Assembly (NCBI GenBank): GCA_003217895.1
Contig: QHMS01000259.1
Coordinates: 1-32,178, forward strand
Source of the DNA: Verrucomicrobiota bacterium
GTDB lineage: Bacteria > Verrucomicrobiota > Verrucomicrobiia > Chthoniobacterales > UBA10450
DNA: 32,178 bases
Direction of reading: 5' to 3'
In this document: positions 17,234 through 25,957 of the stretch, in pieces
How the letters are laid out: each line of letters opens with the position of its first letter
Numbering within the stretch: position 1 is the stretch's first letter
Made by a program: the position numbers and the translations under genes
The notes under the pieces: generated by a model
Told to the model about the DNA's origin: nothing
The model's input: only the letters and a program-made list of their open reading frames with translations
Database searches by the model: none

Positions 17234-18626
17234 GTATCTTTCTCCAACCCCCATAAAAGACGCATTGCGAAGTAATGCGCCGATCGATGCGGTTCGTCTG
17301 CAGGGCTGGGTGCGGACACGACGTGATTCCAAAGATTTTTCATTCATCGAGCTGAACGATGGCTCGTCATTGCGCAACCTTCAGATCATCGCGCGAAACA
17401 CGCTATCGAATTACGCGGACGTTCAACGGCTTACAACCGGCGCTTCAATTGCCGTGAGCGGCGCATTGGTTGCTTCGCAGGGCAAAGGACAAAAATGGGA
17501 ACTAGTTGCGGACAAAATCGAGGTCATCGGGACTGCGGAAGATTCCTACCCCCTTCAGAAAAAGGGGCACACGCCTGAATTTCTCCGCGAAATCGCTCAT
17601 CTCCGGCCCCGCTCAAATCTGTTTAGCAGCATTCTTCGTGTGCGCAGCCGGCTCGCGTTTGCCGTGCACGAGTTTTTTCAGGACCGCGGCTTCATTTATG
17701 TCCACACGCCCATTATCACCGGCAGCGATTGCGAGGGAGCAGGAGAATTGTTTCGCGTTACGACTCTCGATCCAGCGGCCGCCGAATCGCGAACGACGGA
17801 CGGCGAGATCGATTACAAGAAAGATTTTTTCGCCCGGCCGACTTACTTGACCGTGAGTGGTCAGCTCGAAGCGGAAGCCCTCGCTCTGGCCTTGTCGAAA
17901 GTCTATACGTTCGGCCCGACGTTTCGGGCCGAGAACTCAAACACGTCGCGACATGCGAGCGAATTCTGGATGATCGAGCCGGAGATGGCGTTTTGCGATT
18001 TGAACGGCAACATGACCCTCGCCGAAGAGTTTGTGAAATATCTGATTGCGGATGCCAGAAAGCATTGCCCCGACGAGATGGAACTCTTCGCAAAATTCGT
18101 GGACAAGGAGTTACTCGTGCGAATTGATTTCGTTGTTGAGCGGCCATTCCAACGGATTACCTACAGCGACGCTGTCGATCTTCTCAAGAAAAGCGGCGAG
18201 AAATTCGAGTTCCCGATTGATTACGGGTTAAACCTGCAATCGGAGCACGAGCGCTGGCTCACCGAAAAACATTTCAAATGTCCGGTCACGGTTTTCAATT
18301 TTCCGAAGGAGATTAAGCCGTTCTACATGCGTTTGAACGAGGATGGAAAAACGGTGGCGGCGATGGATTTGCTCGTGCCTGGGATCGGCGAAATCGTCGG
18401 CGGCAGTCAGCGCGAAGAGCGGCTCGAAGTGTTGCAAGAAAACATGCGCCGGCACGATATGGTTCCTGCGGATTACAAATGGTATCTCGATCTTCGCCGC
18501 TATGGCACGGCGCCACATTCCGGGTTCGGCCTCGGCTTCGAACGGATGTTGATGTTCATCACCGGCGTCCCGAATATCCGCGATGTGATCCCCTTCGCGC
18601 GCACGCCGGGCAGCGCTGAGTTCTGA
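17229..18626 (+). CDS. asnS: Asparaginyl-tRNA synthetase
   Basis: [129 protein letters not shown]. Confidence 0.95.
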   Translation: MTYLSPTPIKDALRSNAPIDAVRLQGWVRTRRDSKDFSFIELNDGSSLRNLQIIARNTLSNYADVQRLTTGASIAVSGALVASQGKGQKWELVADKIEVIGTAEDSYPLQKKGHTPEFLREIAHLRPRSNLFSSILRVRSRLAFAVHEFFQDRGFIYVHTPIITGSDCEGAGELFRVTTLDPAAAESRTTDGEIDYKKDFFARPTYLTVSGQLEAEALALALSKVYTFGPTFRAENSNTSRHASEFWMIEPEMAFCDLNGNMTLAEEFVKYLIADARKHCPDEMELFAKFVDKELLVRIDFVVERPFQRITYSDAVDLLKKSGEKFEFPIDYGLNLQSEHERWLTEKHFKCPVTVFNFPKEIKPFYMRLNEDGKTVAAMDLLVPGIGEIVGGSQREERLEVLQENMRRHDMVPADYKWYLDLRRYGTAPHSGFGLGFERMLMFITGVPNIRDVIPFARTPGSAEF

Positions 18627-18627
18627 T

Positions 18628-18685
18628 GTAGCGCAGGCGTCCGGCTTGCGGCAAATTTAGAGCGCAAGCCGGAGGCATGCGCTAC
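18628..18685. repeat. Class C-like long hairpin GTAGCGCA..TCCGGCTTGCG / CGCAAGCCGGA..TGCGCTAC
   Basis: Two matched arm blocks (8 + 11 bp) between convergent asnS and the lipoprotein gene. Confidence 0.75.
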
Positions 18686-18689
18686 TTCA

Positions 18690-19025
18690 TCACCGCCGCG
18701 TTTCTTTTATTCGGGTGAACTCGAGCTTGGAGCCGCCCGGCTCCTGCAGCAGCAGATGGTCGCCGGAGACACTTATCACATAAACTGTTGTAGCGAATGG
18801 CGTCTCAATCTTAATTCGATCCTGGTCGCCGAATTTGTACCTACCACTCGCGTCACCCAAAAGAATAGCACCATTTGATTTGAACTCCCAAACCGTTGCC
18901 TCGGAACCAGACATGCGCCATTTGCCAACGATGTTGCTATTCCCGCAGGCGGCTATCGCAAACGCCAAGAGCGCTGATGCGATGATTCTCAACGCAGACT
19001 TCGACTGAGAAAACCGGATTCGCAT
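18690..19025 (-). CDS. Small hypothetical lipoprotein
   Basis: Signal plus lipobox ALLAFAIAACGNSN; no family recognised. Confidence 0.65.
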   Translation of the reverse strand: MRIRFSQSKSALRIIASALLAFAIAACGNSNIVGKWRMSGSEATVWEFKSNGAILLGDASGRYKFGDQDRIKIETPFATTVYVISVSGDHLLLQEPGGSKLEFTRIKETRR

Positions 19026-19083
19026 GGAGCTCCGGCTTGATTTTGCTCAGAGTGTTTGTTGCGGGCGAGAAAAAAGTCGGCCC

Positions 19084-20820
19084 TTATTTTTTCTTGGACT
19101 CGCGCTTTGGTTCCTTTGAGTCCGTTGCTTCCTTGCGCGCTTTTCTCGATTCCCCGGGGCGATATTCTTCCTGCTCGGCGGCGGCGAAAGCTTTTTCCAG
19201 ACCGACCATGTCTTCGCCGGGCCGGAGCGTATCGAAGGACTCCACTTCTTTGCGCAGTTGCTCTTCAGAATAATTGGCGGCTTTGATGGACAGTCCGATT
19301 CGGCGCTCGATCTTGTCCACTTTGATGACGCGCGCTTCGACTTCCTGTCCCACCTTGAGGACATCTTTCACTTTCGTGACGTGATCTTCGCTCAATTGCG
19401 AGATGTGCACCAAGCCGTCGATATCATCCTGTAGTTGGACGAACGCGCCGAAGCTGGCGAGCTTGGTAACTTTACCTTTCACGAGATCGCCAATCTTGTA
19501 TTTCTCGTCAATGGTCTTCCACGGGTCTTCGGTCAGTTGTTTAATCCCAAGACTTATCCGCTGATTCACCTTGTCGATGTCGATAACCACGGCCTCGATT
19601 TCGTCGCCCTTCTTAAACATTTCGCTGGGATGATTGATCTTGCGGGTCCAGCTCAAATCGGACACGTGAATCATGCCGTCAATGCCTTCCTCCAGTTCCA
19701 CGAACGCGCCATAGGCGGTCATGTTGCGAATCTTACCTTTAACCTTGCTGCCGATGGTAAACTTCTTCTCGATTTCATCCCACGGATTGGGCTCGAGCTG
19801 GCGCAGGCCCAGTGAAATTTTCTGTTCCTCTTTGTTTACGCCGAGCACAGCGGCTTCCACTTCCTGGCCGACGCTTAGAATATCTGAAGGCCGCATAATC
19901 CGTTTCGTCCATGAAAGTTCGGAGACGTGGATGAGGCCTTCTACGCCTTCTTCAATCTCAACAAATGCGCCGTAGGGAACAAGATTGGTAATCCTGCCTC
20001 TAATGCGCTGACCGGCCGGAAAACGCTCCTCGATTTGGTCCCACGGATTTTTCTGGGTTTGCTTCAGTCCCAAGGAGACGCGCTCTTTTTCCTTGTTGAT
20101 GTCCAGCACGACGACTTCCAACTGCTGCCCGACCTTCAATAACTCGCTGGGATGCCCGAGCCGACCCCAAGTCATATCGGTGACGTGTAGCAAACCATCC
20201 ATGCCGTCGAGATCGATGAATGCGCCGAAGTCGGTAATGTTTTTCACGTTGCCGGTTACGCGGTCGCCTACGTTCACGCCTTCCATGAATTTTTGGCGTT
20301 TTTCGCTGCGCTCCTGCTCGATTACCTCGCGCCGGCTGAGCACCACGTTTTTGCGGTCGTCATTGACCTTGACGATTTTGAAGTCGTAGGCGTTGCCAAC
20401 GAATTGCTGCAAATCCTTTGGCGGAACGACGTCAATCTGCGACGCCGGCAAAAACGCCTCAACGCCGATGTTCACCATGAGGCCGCCTTTGACCACCGAT
20501 TTCACCTTGCCCTTGATCAGGCCGTCACCTTGGAAAACACTGACGATTTTGTTCCAGTTTTGGCGGTAGGCGGCTTTCTCCTTCGAAAGAACGACCATGC
20601 CTTCTTCGTTCTCCAGCCGCTCCAGGAGCACCTCCACCTCGTCGCCGACTTCTAGCGAATCGGCATCCTCAAATTCGGTCAACGGAATAACGCCCTCGGA
20701 TTTGTACTTGATATCGACCAGGACTTCGCGCGGGCGAATCTCCAAAATTGTTCCCTTGACGATGCTTCCTTCGCGGAAGTCCTTCATCGCCTTCGGCATC
20801 ACGTCCTGCATTTGCACCAT
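19084..20820 (-). CDS. rpsA: 30S ribosomal protein S1
   Basis: Six S1-type repeats (GSIVKGTILEIRPREVLVDIKYKSEGVIPLTEF; GNVKNITDFGAFIDLDGMDGLLHVTDMTWGR; GRITNLVPYGAFVEIEEGVEGLIHVSELSW ...). Confidence 0.96.
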   Translation of the reverse strand: MVQMQDVMPKAMKDFREGSIVKGTILEIRPREVLVDIKYKSEGVIPLTEFEDADSLEVGDEVEVLLERLENEEGMVVLSKEKAAYRQNWNKIVSVFQGDGLIKGKVKSVVKGGLMVNIGVEAFLPASQIDVVPPKDLQQFVGNAYDFKIVKVNDDRKNVVLSRREVIEQERSEKRQKFMEGVNVGDRVTGNVKNITDFGAFIDLDGMDGLLHVTDMTWGRLGHPSELLKVGQQLEVVVLDINKEKERVSLGLKQTQKNPWDQIEERFPAGQRIRGRITNLVPYGAFVEIEEGVEGLIHVSELSWTKRIMRPSDILSVGQEVEAAVLGVNKEEQKISLGLRQLEPNPWDEIEKKFTIGSKVKGKIRNMTAYGAFVELEEGIDGMIHVSDLSWTRKINHPSEMFKKGDEIEAVVIDIDKVNQRISLGIKQLTEDPWKTIDEKYKIGDLVKGKVTKLASFGAFVQLQDDIDGLVHISQLSEDHVTKVKDVLKVGQEVEARVIKVDKIERRIGLSIKAANYSEEQLRKEVESFDTLRPGEDMVGLEKAFAAAEQEEYRPGESRKARKEATDSKEPKRESKKK

Positions 20821-20847
20821 AATAAATAAGGCTCCTTGGGCCTTTAC

Positions 20848-20906
20848 GCTGTCGCGGCGATCTATGACCGCCGAAAATTCCGCGAAAAACGGAGTGCCAC
20901 AGTAGC
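20848..20906. repeat. Decayed class C element containing GGCGATCTATGACCGCC
   Basis: GCTGT...ACAGTAGC ends; GGCG(A)TC-TAT-GACCGCC hairpin. Confidence 0.5.
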
Positions 20907-20921
20907 CAGATTGACGGCTGA

Positions 20922-21359
20922 GGTCAAACGGTTGGTGATGGAATCTTGTACGGCGACGAATTGTCCATCGTGTCGATCATCGGGATCATTCTTCTCATCG
21001 GCATCGTGAAAAAGAATGCGATCATGATGGTCGATTTTGCGCTCGAGGCCGAGCGCCATCAAGGCCTCAGTCCTGAAGATTCAATTTATCAGGCATGCCT
21101 TGTTCGCTTTCGTCCGATCATGATGACGACAATTGCGGCGATGTTTGGCGCGTTGCCGCTCGCAATCGGAATGGGCGTTGGCAGTGAACTGCGGAAACCG
21201 CTTGGCGTCGCCATCGTCGGAGGGCTTATCGTTTCCCAAATCCTCACTCTGTACAGTACGCCGGTAATTTATCTCTGGCTCGACCAGCTCAGGCAGCGCC
21301 GAAAGCACAAACAGCGAGCGGGTTACCTGGCTGAAGTTCCATCGGCGGCTCCCGCGTAA
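20922..21359 (+). pseudogene. C-terminal remnant of an RND (HAE1/AcrB-like) efflux transporter
   Basis: [38 protein letters not shown]...[67 protein letters not shown]; only about 140 residues of a roughly 1000-residue family, preceded by an in-frame TGA. Confidence 0.85.
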
Positions 21360-21452
21360 GCGCCTGCGCTCAGGCAGTGTCCTAGTTTCCGAATCCGGAC
21401 ACTACCGCGTGCGTTACCGTGTTGCACGCTTGGCGTTGAGCGTTGAGCGTTT
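21357..21452. repeat. Cluster of three consecutive hairpins plus GCGTTGA word array
   Basis: GCCTG-cgct-CAGGC; AGTGTCC...GGACACT; GCGTGC...GCACGC; then GGCGTTGAGCGTTGAGCGTTT. Confidence 0.6.
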
Positions 21453-21475
21453 CCCCTTTATGCTTGGGAAACAAC

Positions 21476-21985
21476 ATGTGGAGAGTCCGATTCCCGATAT
21501 TCGTAGTACTACTCGCGGCAGCTTCACTGCGCGCCGAATCTCCGGCTGAACAAAAAGTCATCGGCGCGATCAAAACGCCGGACCTTACGGTCGTGCATTT
21601 GTGGGCGCCCTGGTGCTCGAACTGCCAGGCTGAACTTAAAAGCGGCGGGTGGACCAAAATCATTAACGAAAATCCGAATGTGAAATTTTATTTCGTTTCG
21701 GTTTGGGATGATGGCCAGGAGGGACGCGCGATGCTGAAAAAATTCGGCATTGCCGATCAGCCGAACGTGACAATCCTTGCGGACCCACGTCCGCGTCGTG
21801 GTGAGAACAAGATCAAACAATTCTCTGGTCTGCCGCTCTCGTGGATCCCGACAACTTGGATTTACAAGGGCGGCGATCTCCGTTACGCATTGAACTACGG
21901 CGAAGTTCGTTTCCCTGTGCTTCAACAATTTCTCGCAGACAGCGAGTCGGAATGGTCGCACAAAGGCGAACCCTCTACCGAGTAG
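21476..21985 (+). CDS. Secreted thioredoxin-like protein (CxxC = CSNC)
   Basis: Signal peptide MWRVRFPIFVVLLAAASLRA; VVHLWAPWCSNCQAELKSGGW; PLSWIPTTWIYKGG. Confidence 0.75.
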   Translation: MWRVRFPIFVVLLAAASLRAESPAEQKVIGAIKTPDLTVVHLWAPWCSNCQAELKSGGWTKIINENPNVKFYFVSVWDDGQEGRAMLKKFGIADQPNVTILADPRPRRGENKIKQFSGLPLSWIPTTWIYKGGDLRYALNYGEVRFPVLQQFLADSESEWSHKGEPSTE

Positions 21986-21991
21986 GCTTTC

Positions 21992-23434
21992 ATGGACGAT
22001 ACTTCTGCAGCGCCGTTGATTGAGCAGATTAAACCGCCCGCGATTCTGTCGCTCATTGGCGACACACCGCTGGTGGAGGTGACGCAATTCGACACGGGCT
22101 CGTGTCAGCTTTTTCTCAAACTTGAAAATCAAAACCCCGGCGGCTCGATCAAGGACCGCATCGCGCTCTCGATGATCGAAGCGGCGGAGGAGGAGGGGAA
22201 ATTGCAACCCGGTGGCACAGTTGTAGAGGCCACAGCAGGCAATACCGGCCTGGGGCTTGCGCTCGTTGCCGGCGCCAAAGGCTATCGCGTCCTGCTGGTG
22301 ATACCGGATAAGATGTCGCAGGAAAAAATCTCCCACGTAAGAGCGCTCGGAGCCGAAGTGCGGATCACACGATCTGATGTCACCCGCGGTCATCCGGAAT
22401 ATTACCAGGACGTGGCCGCGCGACTCGCCGAAGAAATTCCAGGCGCCTTTTACGTGAATCAGTTTGGCAATCCGGCGAATCCGCTGGCGCACGAGCGCAC
22501 AACGGGTCCCGAAATTTGGGAGCAAATGCGGCACGATGTTGATGCTGTTGTTGTGGGAGTTGGTTCGGGCGGAACGCTCACCGGGCTTGGGCGCTTCTTC
22601 AATCGTGTGAAGCCACGTCGCGGAATCGAAATGATCCTGGCCGACCCGACCGGCTCCGTTTTGTACGAGTACGTCAAGATGGGCAAGCTGGTCGAATCGG
22701 GAAGCTGGGCGGTGGAGGGCATTGGCGAAGATTTCATTCCGGAAATTGCCGACATGTCATTGGTCACAGATGCCTTTGAGATTGATGACGCAGAAAGTTT
22801 TGCAACCGCGCGTGACCTTTTGCACAAGGAAGGAATCTTCGGCGGTTCATCTACCGGAACGCTTGTCGCCGGTGCGCTGCGATATTGCCGGCAGCAAACA
22901 AAACCAAAACGTGTGGTCACCCTCGTTCCCGACACCGGCAATAAGTATCTCTCAAAAATGTACAACGACTTCTGGATGGCCGAGCAGGGATTTATTCACC
23001 GGCCGCCACACGGCGATTTGAGCGATTTGATTTCGCACCGATACGAAGCAGGCGAAGTGATCACGGTCGGGCCGGACGATTCGCTGCTCACAGCGTTCAA
23101 GCGGATGCGCGGGTCGGACGTCTCGCAGCTTCCGGTCGTCGATAAGAACGGACGCGCCATCGGCATTATCGACGAATCTGATCTCCTGGTCAGGGTGCAC
23201 CGCGACACATCGCACTTCAATGATCCGGTAGAAAAAGCGATGACCGACCGGTTAGAAACGTTGCCGCCGGACACGAAAATCAAAGACTTGCTGGATGTAT
23301 TTGACCGCGGGCGGGTCGCTATTGTGATGAATGACGACAAATTTCTCGGGCTGATTACGCGCACCGACTTGCTTTCTTACCTCCGGCTTCACATGCCGAA
23401 ATCGGCGACGCCCCTGGAACGAGAGTTTGTCTAG
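21992..23434 (+). CDS. Cystathionine beta-synthase (PLP domain plus C-terminal CBS pair)
   Basis: LIGDTPLVEVTQF, LKLENQNPGGSIKDRIALSMI, ATAGNTGLGLALVAG, VGSGGTLTGLGR, GGSSTGTLVAGALR; C-terminal CBS-type repeats. Confidence 0.88.
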   Translation: MDDTSAAPLIEQIKPPAILSLIGDTPLVEVTQFDTGSCQLFLKLENQNPGGSIKDRIALSMIEAAEEEGKLQPGGTVVEATAGNTGLGLALVAGAKGYRVLLVIPDKMSQEKISHVRALGAEVRITRSDVTRGHPEYYQDVAARLAEEIPGAFYVNQFGNPANPLAHERTTGPEIWEQMRHDVDAVVVGVGSGGTLTGLGRFFNRVKPRRGIEMILADPTGSVLYEYVKMGKLVESGSWAVEGIGEDFIPEIADMSLVTDAFEIDDAESFATARDLLHKEGIFGGSSTGTLVAGALRYCRQQTKPKRVVTLVPDTGNKYLSKMYNDFWMAEQGFIHRPPHGDLSDLISHRYEAGEVITVGPDDSLLTAFKRMRGSDVSQLPVVDKNGRAIGIIDESDLLVRVHRDTSHFNDPVEKAMTDRLETLPPDTKIKDLLDVFDRGRVAIVMNDDKFLGLITRTDLLSYLRLHMPKSATPLEREFV

Positions 23435-23445
23435 CGCATCCGAAC

Positions 23446-24606
23446 ATGAAAAAAGAACAGGGCTTTTCCACGCGCTCCATTCACGCCGGCCAACAACCGG
23501 ATCCAACTACAGGCGCGGTCATAACGCCGATCTATGCCACGTCAACGTACGTGCAGGAAAGCCCGGGAAAACACAGAGGCTACGATTACGCGCGCTCAAT
23601 CAATCCCACCCGGCTCGCCTACGAAAAGTGCATTGCCGATTTGGAAAGCGGCACGCGCGGATTCGCGTTTGCATCGGGGCTCGCTGGTATGGCGACCGTG
23701 CTGGAGCTGCTCGAAAGCGGTTCGCATATCGTCGCCAGTGACGATCTTTACGGCGGCACGTTCCGATTGTTCGATCGAGTGCGGCGACGCTCTGCGAATC
23801 TTGATTTTAGTTATGTCGATTTGACCGATCCCAAAGATCTCGAGCGCGCAATCAAACCAAATACGCGCATGGTTTGGATCGAAACTCCGAGCAATCCGCT
23901 GCTGAAGCTGATCGATCTGGAAGCGATCGCCAAAATCGCACGCAAGCGCAAAATCATTTCCGTGTCCGACAACACGTTTGCCACTCCCTGGATCCAGCGC
24001 CCAATCGAAACGGGCTTCGATATTGTCGTTCATTCCGCGACGAAATATTTGAATGGGCATTCGGATCTGGTGGGCGGCGTCGTTGTTGTTGGTGAAAACA
24101 AGGAACTCGCTGATCAAATTGCATTTTTGCAAAATTCGGTCGGCGCGATCGCCGGTGCGTTCGATAGTTTTCTTGTTTTACGCAGCTTGAAAACGCTGGC
24201 GCTTCGCATGGAGCGGCATTGCGCCAACGCGCTAGAAATTGCGCGCTGGCTTGAGGAACAGAGCGAAATCAAATCAGTCCATTATCCCGGACTGAAATCG
24301 CACCCACAACACGATCTCGCCCGGCAACAGATGCGCGGCTTTGGAGGAATGGTTACAATTGTTCTGAAAACCGACCTCGCTGGAACGCGGCGTTTTCTCG
24401 AGAACACAGAGTTGTTTGCGCTGGCGGAAAGCCTGGGCGGCGTGGAAAGCCTCGTCAATCATCCCGCGCTGATGACACATGCTTCCGTGCCCGAGGAAAA
24501 ACGCGAAAAACTCGGCGTTACCAATTCACTCGTCAGGTTATCAGTCGGCATCGAAGACGTGCGCGATTTAATCGACGACCTAAAGTTTGCCTTTGAGGCT
24601 ATTTGA
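23446..24606 (+). CDS. Cystathionine gamma-lyase/gamma-synthase family PLP enzyme
   Basis: GFSTRSIHAGQQPDPTTGAVITPIYATSTYVQ, YDYARSINPTR, FASGLAGMATVLELL, VHSATKYLNGHSDLVGG, ESLGGVESLVNHPALMTHASVP. Confidence 0.92.
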   Translation: MKKEQGFSTRSIHAGQQPDPTTGAVITPIYATSTYVQESPGKHRGYDYARSINPTRLAYEKCIADLESGTRGFAFASGLAGMATVLELLESGSHIVASDDLYGGTFRLFDRVRRRSANLDFSYVDLTDPKDLERAIKPNTRMVWIETPSNPLLKLIDLEAIAKIARKRKIISVSDNTFATPWIQRPIETGFDIVVHSATKYLNGHSDLVGGVVVVGENKELADQIAFLQNSVGAIAGAFDSFLVLRSLKTLALRMERHCANALEIARWLEEQSEIKSVHYPGLKSHPQHDLARQQMRGFGGMVTIVLKTDLAGTRRFLENTELFALAESLGGVESLVNHPALMTHASVPEEKREKLGVTNSLVRLSVGIEDVRDLIDDLKFAFEAI

Positions 24607-24607
24607 A

Positions 24608-24657
24608 TTGTAGGGCGGCTGTGCCAGCCGCCGGCGTTTGATACAAACGCCCTACAA
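24608..24657. repeat. Class C element: TTGTAGG / two hairpins / CCTACAA
   Basis: TTGTAGG-[GCGGCTGTGCCAGCCGC]-[CGGCGTTTGATACAAACGC]-CCTACAA: outer stem closing two perfect hairpins. Confidence 0.85.
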
Positions 24658-24691
24658 ATTTGGCGGTATCTCGTTTAATTTCCGACTAACC

Positions 24692-25783
24692 ATGTCCAAC
24701 ACATTCGGCCAGCTCTTTCGCGTCACCACGTTTGGTGAATCGCATGGCGGCGGCATCGGCGTAGTCATCGATGGTTGTCCGCCGAAGATCGACATCTCTG
24801 AAGTCGACATTCAACGAGAGCTGGATCGCCGTCGTCCGGGTCAAAGCAAAATCACGACACAGCGAAAAGAGGAAGACCGATGCGAGATCCTCTCTGGCGT
24901 TTTCGAAGGGAAAACGCTCGGCACTCCTATCGCGATTGTGGTGCGCAATAAAGATGTTCGCTCTGAGGATTACAGCGAGATTGCGCGGAAATTCCGGCCG
25001 TCACACGCCGATTTCACGTATGAGGCCAAATACGGAATTCGCAATTGGCAGGGCGGTGGTCGCGCATCTGCACGCGAAACGATTGGCCGCGTCGCCGCGG
25101 GCGCGATTGCGAAAAAAATATTATTAATGTTCGATCCGGATTTCGAAATCGTCGCCTACGTGACGCAGGTTCATGATATTGTCGCAAAGATTGATCGGGC
25201 GACCGTGAAGATGAAAGACGTGGAGAAAAATACTGTGCGCTGTCCCGACCCTTCGGCAGCTAAACAAATGGTATCGCTGATCCAGCGCGTTCGCGACGAA
25301 GGCGACTCGGTCGGCGGCGTGATTGGATGTGTTGCACGTGGCATCGCGCCCGGGCTCGGCGAGCCTGTTTTCGACAAGCTCGAAGCAGACCTGGCGAAAG
25401 CGATGCTGAGCATACCGGCAACGAAGGGTTTTGAGATCGGCTCCGGGTTTGCAGCGACGCGAATGCGAGGTTCGAAGCATAACGATCCATTTGAAATGCG
25501 CGCCGGGAAAATCCGGACACGGACAAACAATTCCGGCGGCGTGCAGGGCGGAATCAGCAACGGCGAAGATATTTATTTTCGAGTTGCGTTTAAGCCGCCT
25601 GCTACGATCGCGCTTCAGCAGAAAACCGTCACGAACTCAAAGCAGGAAAGCGAGCTCGCGGCGCGCGGACGTCATGATCCGTGCGTTCTTCCTCGAGCAG
25701 TGCCGATAGTGGAAGCAATGGCCGCGCTGGTGCTGTGCGACCACGCGCTTCGGCAAAGAGCGATCGCCATTGCGGAGCGTTGA
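24692..25783 (+). CDS. aroC: Chorismate synthase
   Basis: [107 protein letters not shown]. Confidence 0.96.
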   Translation: MSNTFGQLFRVTTFGESHGGGIGVVIDGCPPKIDISEVDIQRELDRRRPGQSKITTQRKEEDRCEILSGVFEGKTLGTPIAIVVRNKDVRSEDYSEIARKFRPSHADFTYEAKYGIRNWQGGGRASARETIGRVAAGAIAKKILLMFDPDFEIVAYVTQVHDIVAKIDRATVKMKDVEKNTVRCPDPSAAKQMVSLIQRVRDEGDSVGGVIGCVARGIAPGLGEPVFDKLEADLAKAMLSIPATKGFEIGSGFAATRMRGSKHNDPFEMRAGKIRTRTNNSGGVQGGISNGEDIYFRVAFKPPATIALQQKTVTNSKQESELAARGRHDPCVLPRAVPIVEAMAALVLCDHALRQRAIAIAER

Positions 25784-25943
25784 AGCGTTGAAAGAGGAAC
25801 GCGTTGTTTGTCGTTCTGAGCGAAGCAAAGAATCTCTGATTATTTCTGTGCTCGCCCCAGCCACAAGCCGCCGTTCAGAGATGTTTCGCTCGGGTCAACA
25901 TGACAGAGGAGAAAGACGCTTTCACGCTTCAACGCTTCAACGG
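25776..25943. repeat. Nested composite: outer AGCGTTGAAGCGTTGAAAG/CTTTCACGCTTCAACGCTTCAACG word arms around an inner class A element (25810-25905)
   Basis: Direct reading; the inner element begins GTCGTTCTGAGCGAAGCAAAGAATCTCTG and ends CAGAGATGTTTCGCTCGGGTCAACATGACA. Confidence 0.75.
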
Positions 25944-25957
25944 ATGTTGCAGCCGGT

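Noticed and set aside
21524-22534. 336-aa minus-strand ORF
   Set aside because: Antisense to the thioredoxin-like gene and the cystathionine beta-synthase gene, both with clear family motifs; no family features of its own.
21992-24606. Possible novel sulfur system formed by thioredoxin-like + CBS + gamma-lyase genes
   Set aside because: CBS and gamma-lyase adjacency is the ordinary transsulfuration pair; the thioredoxin-like neighbour alone does not support a new system.
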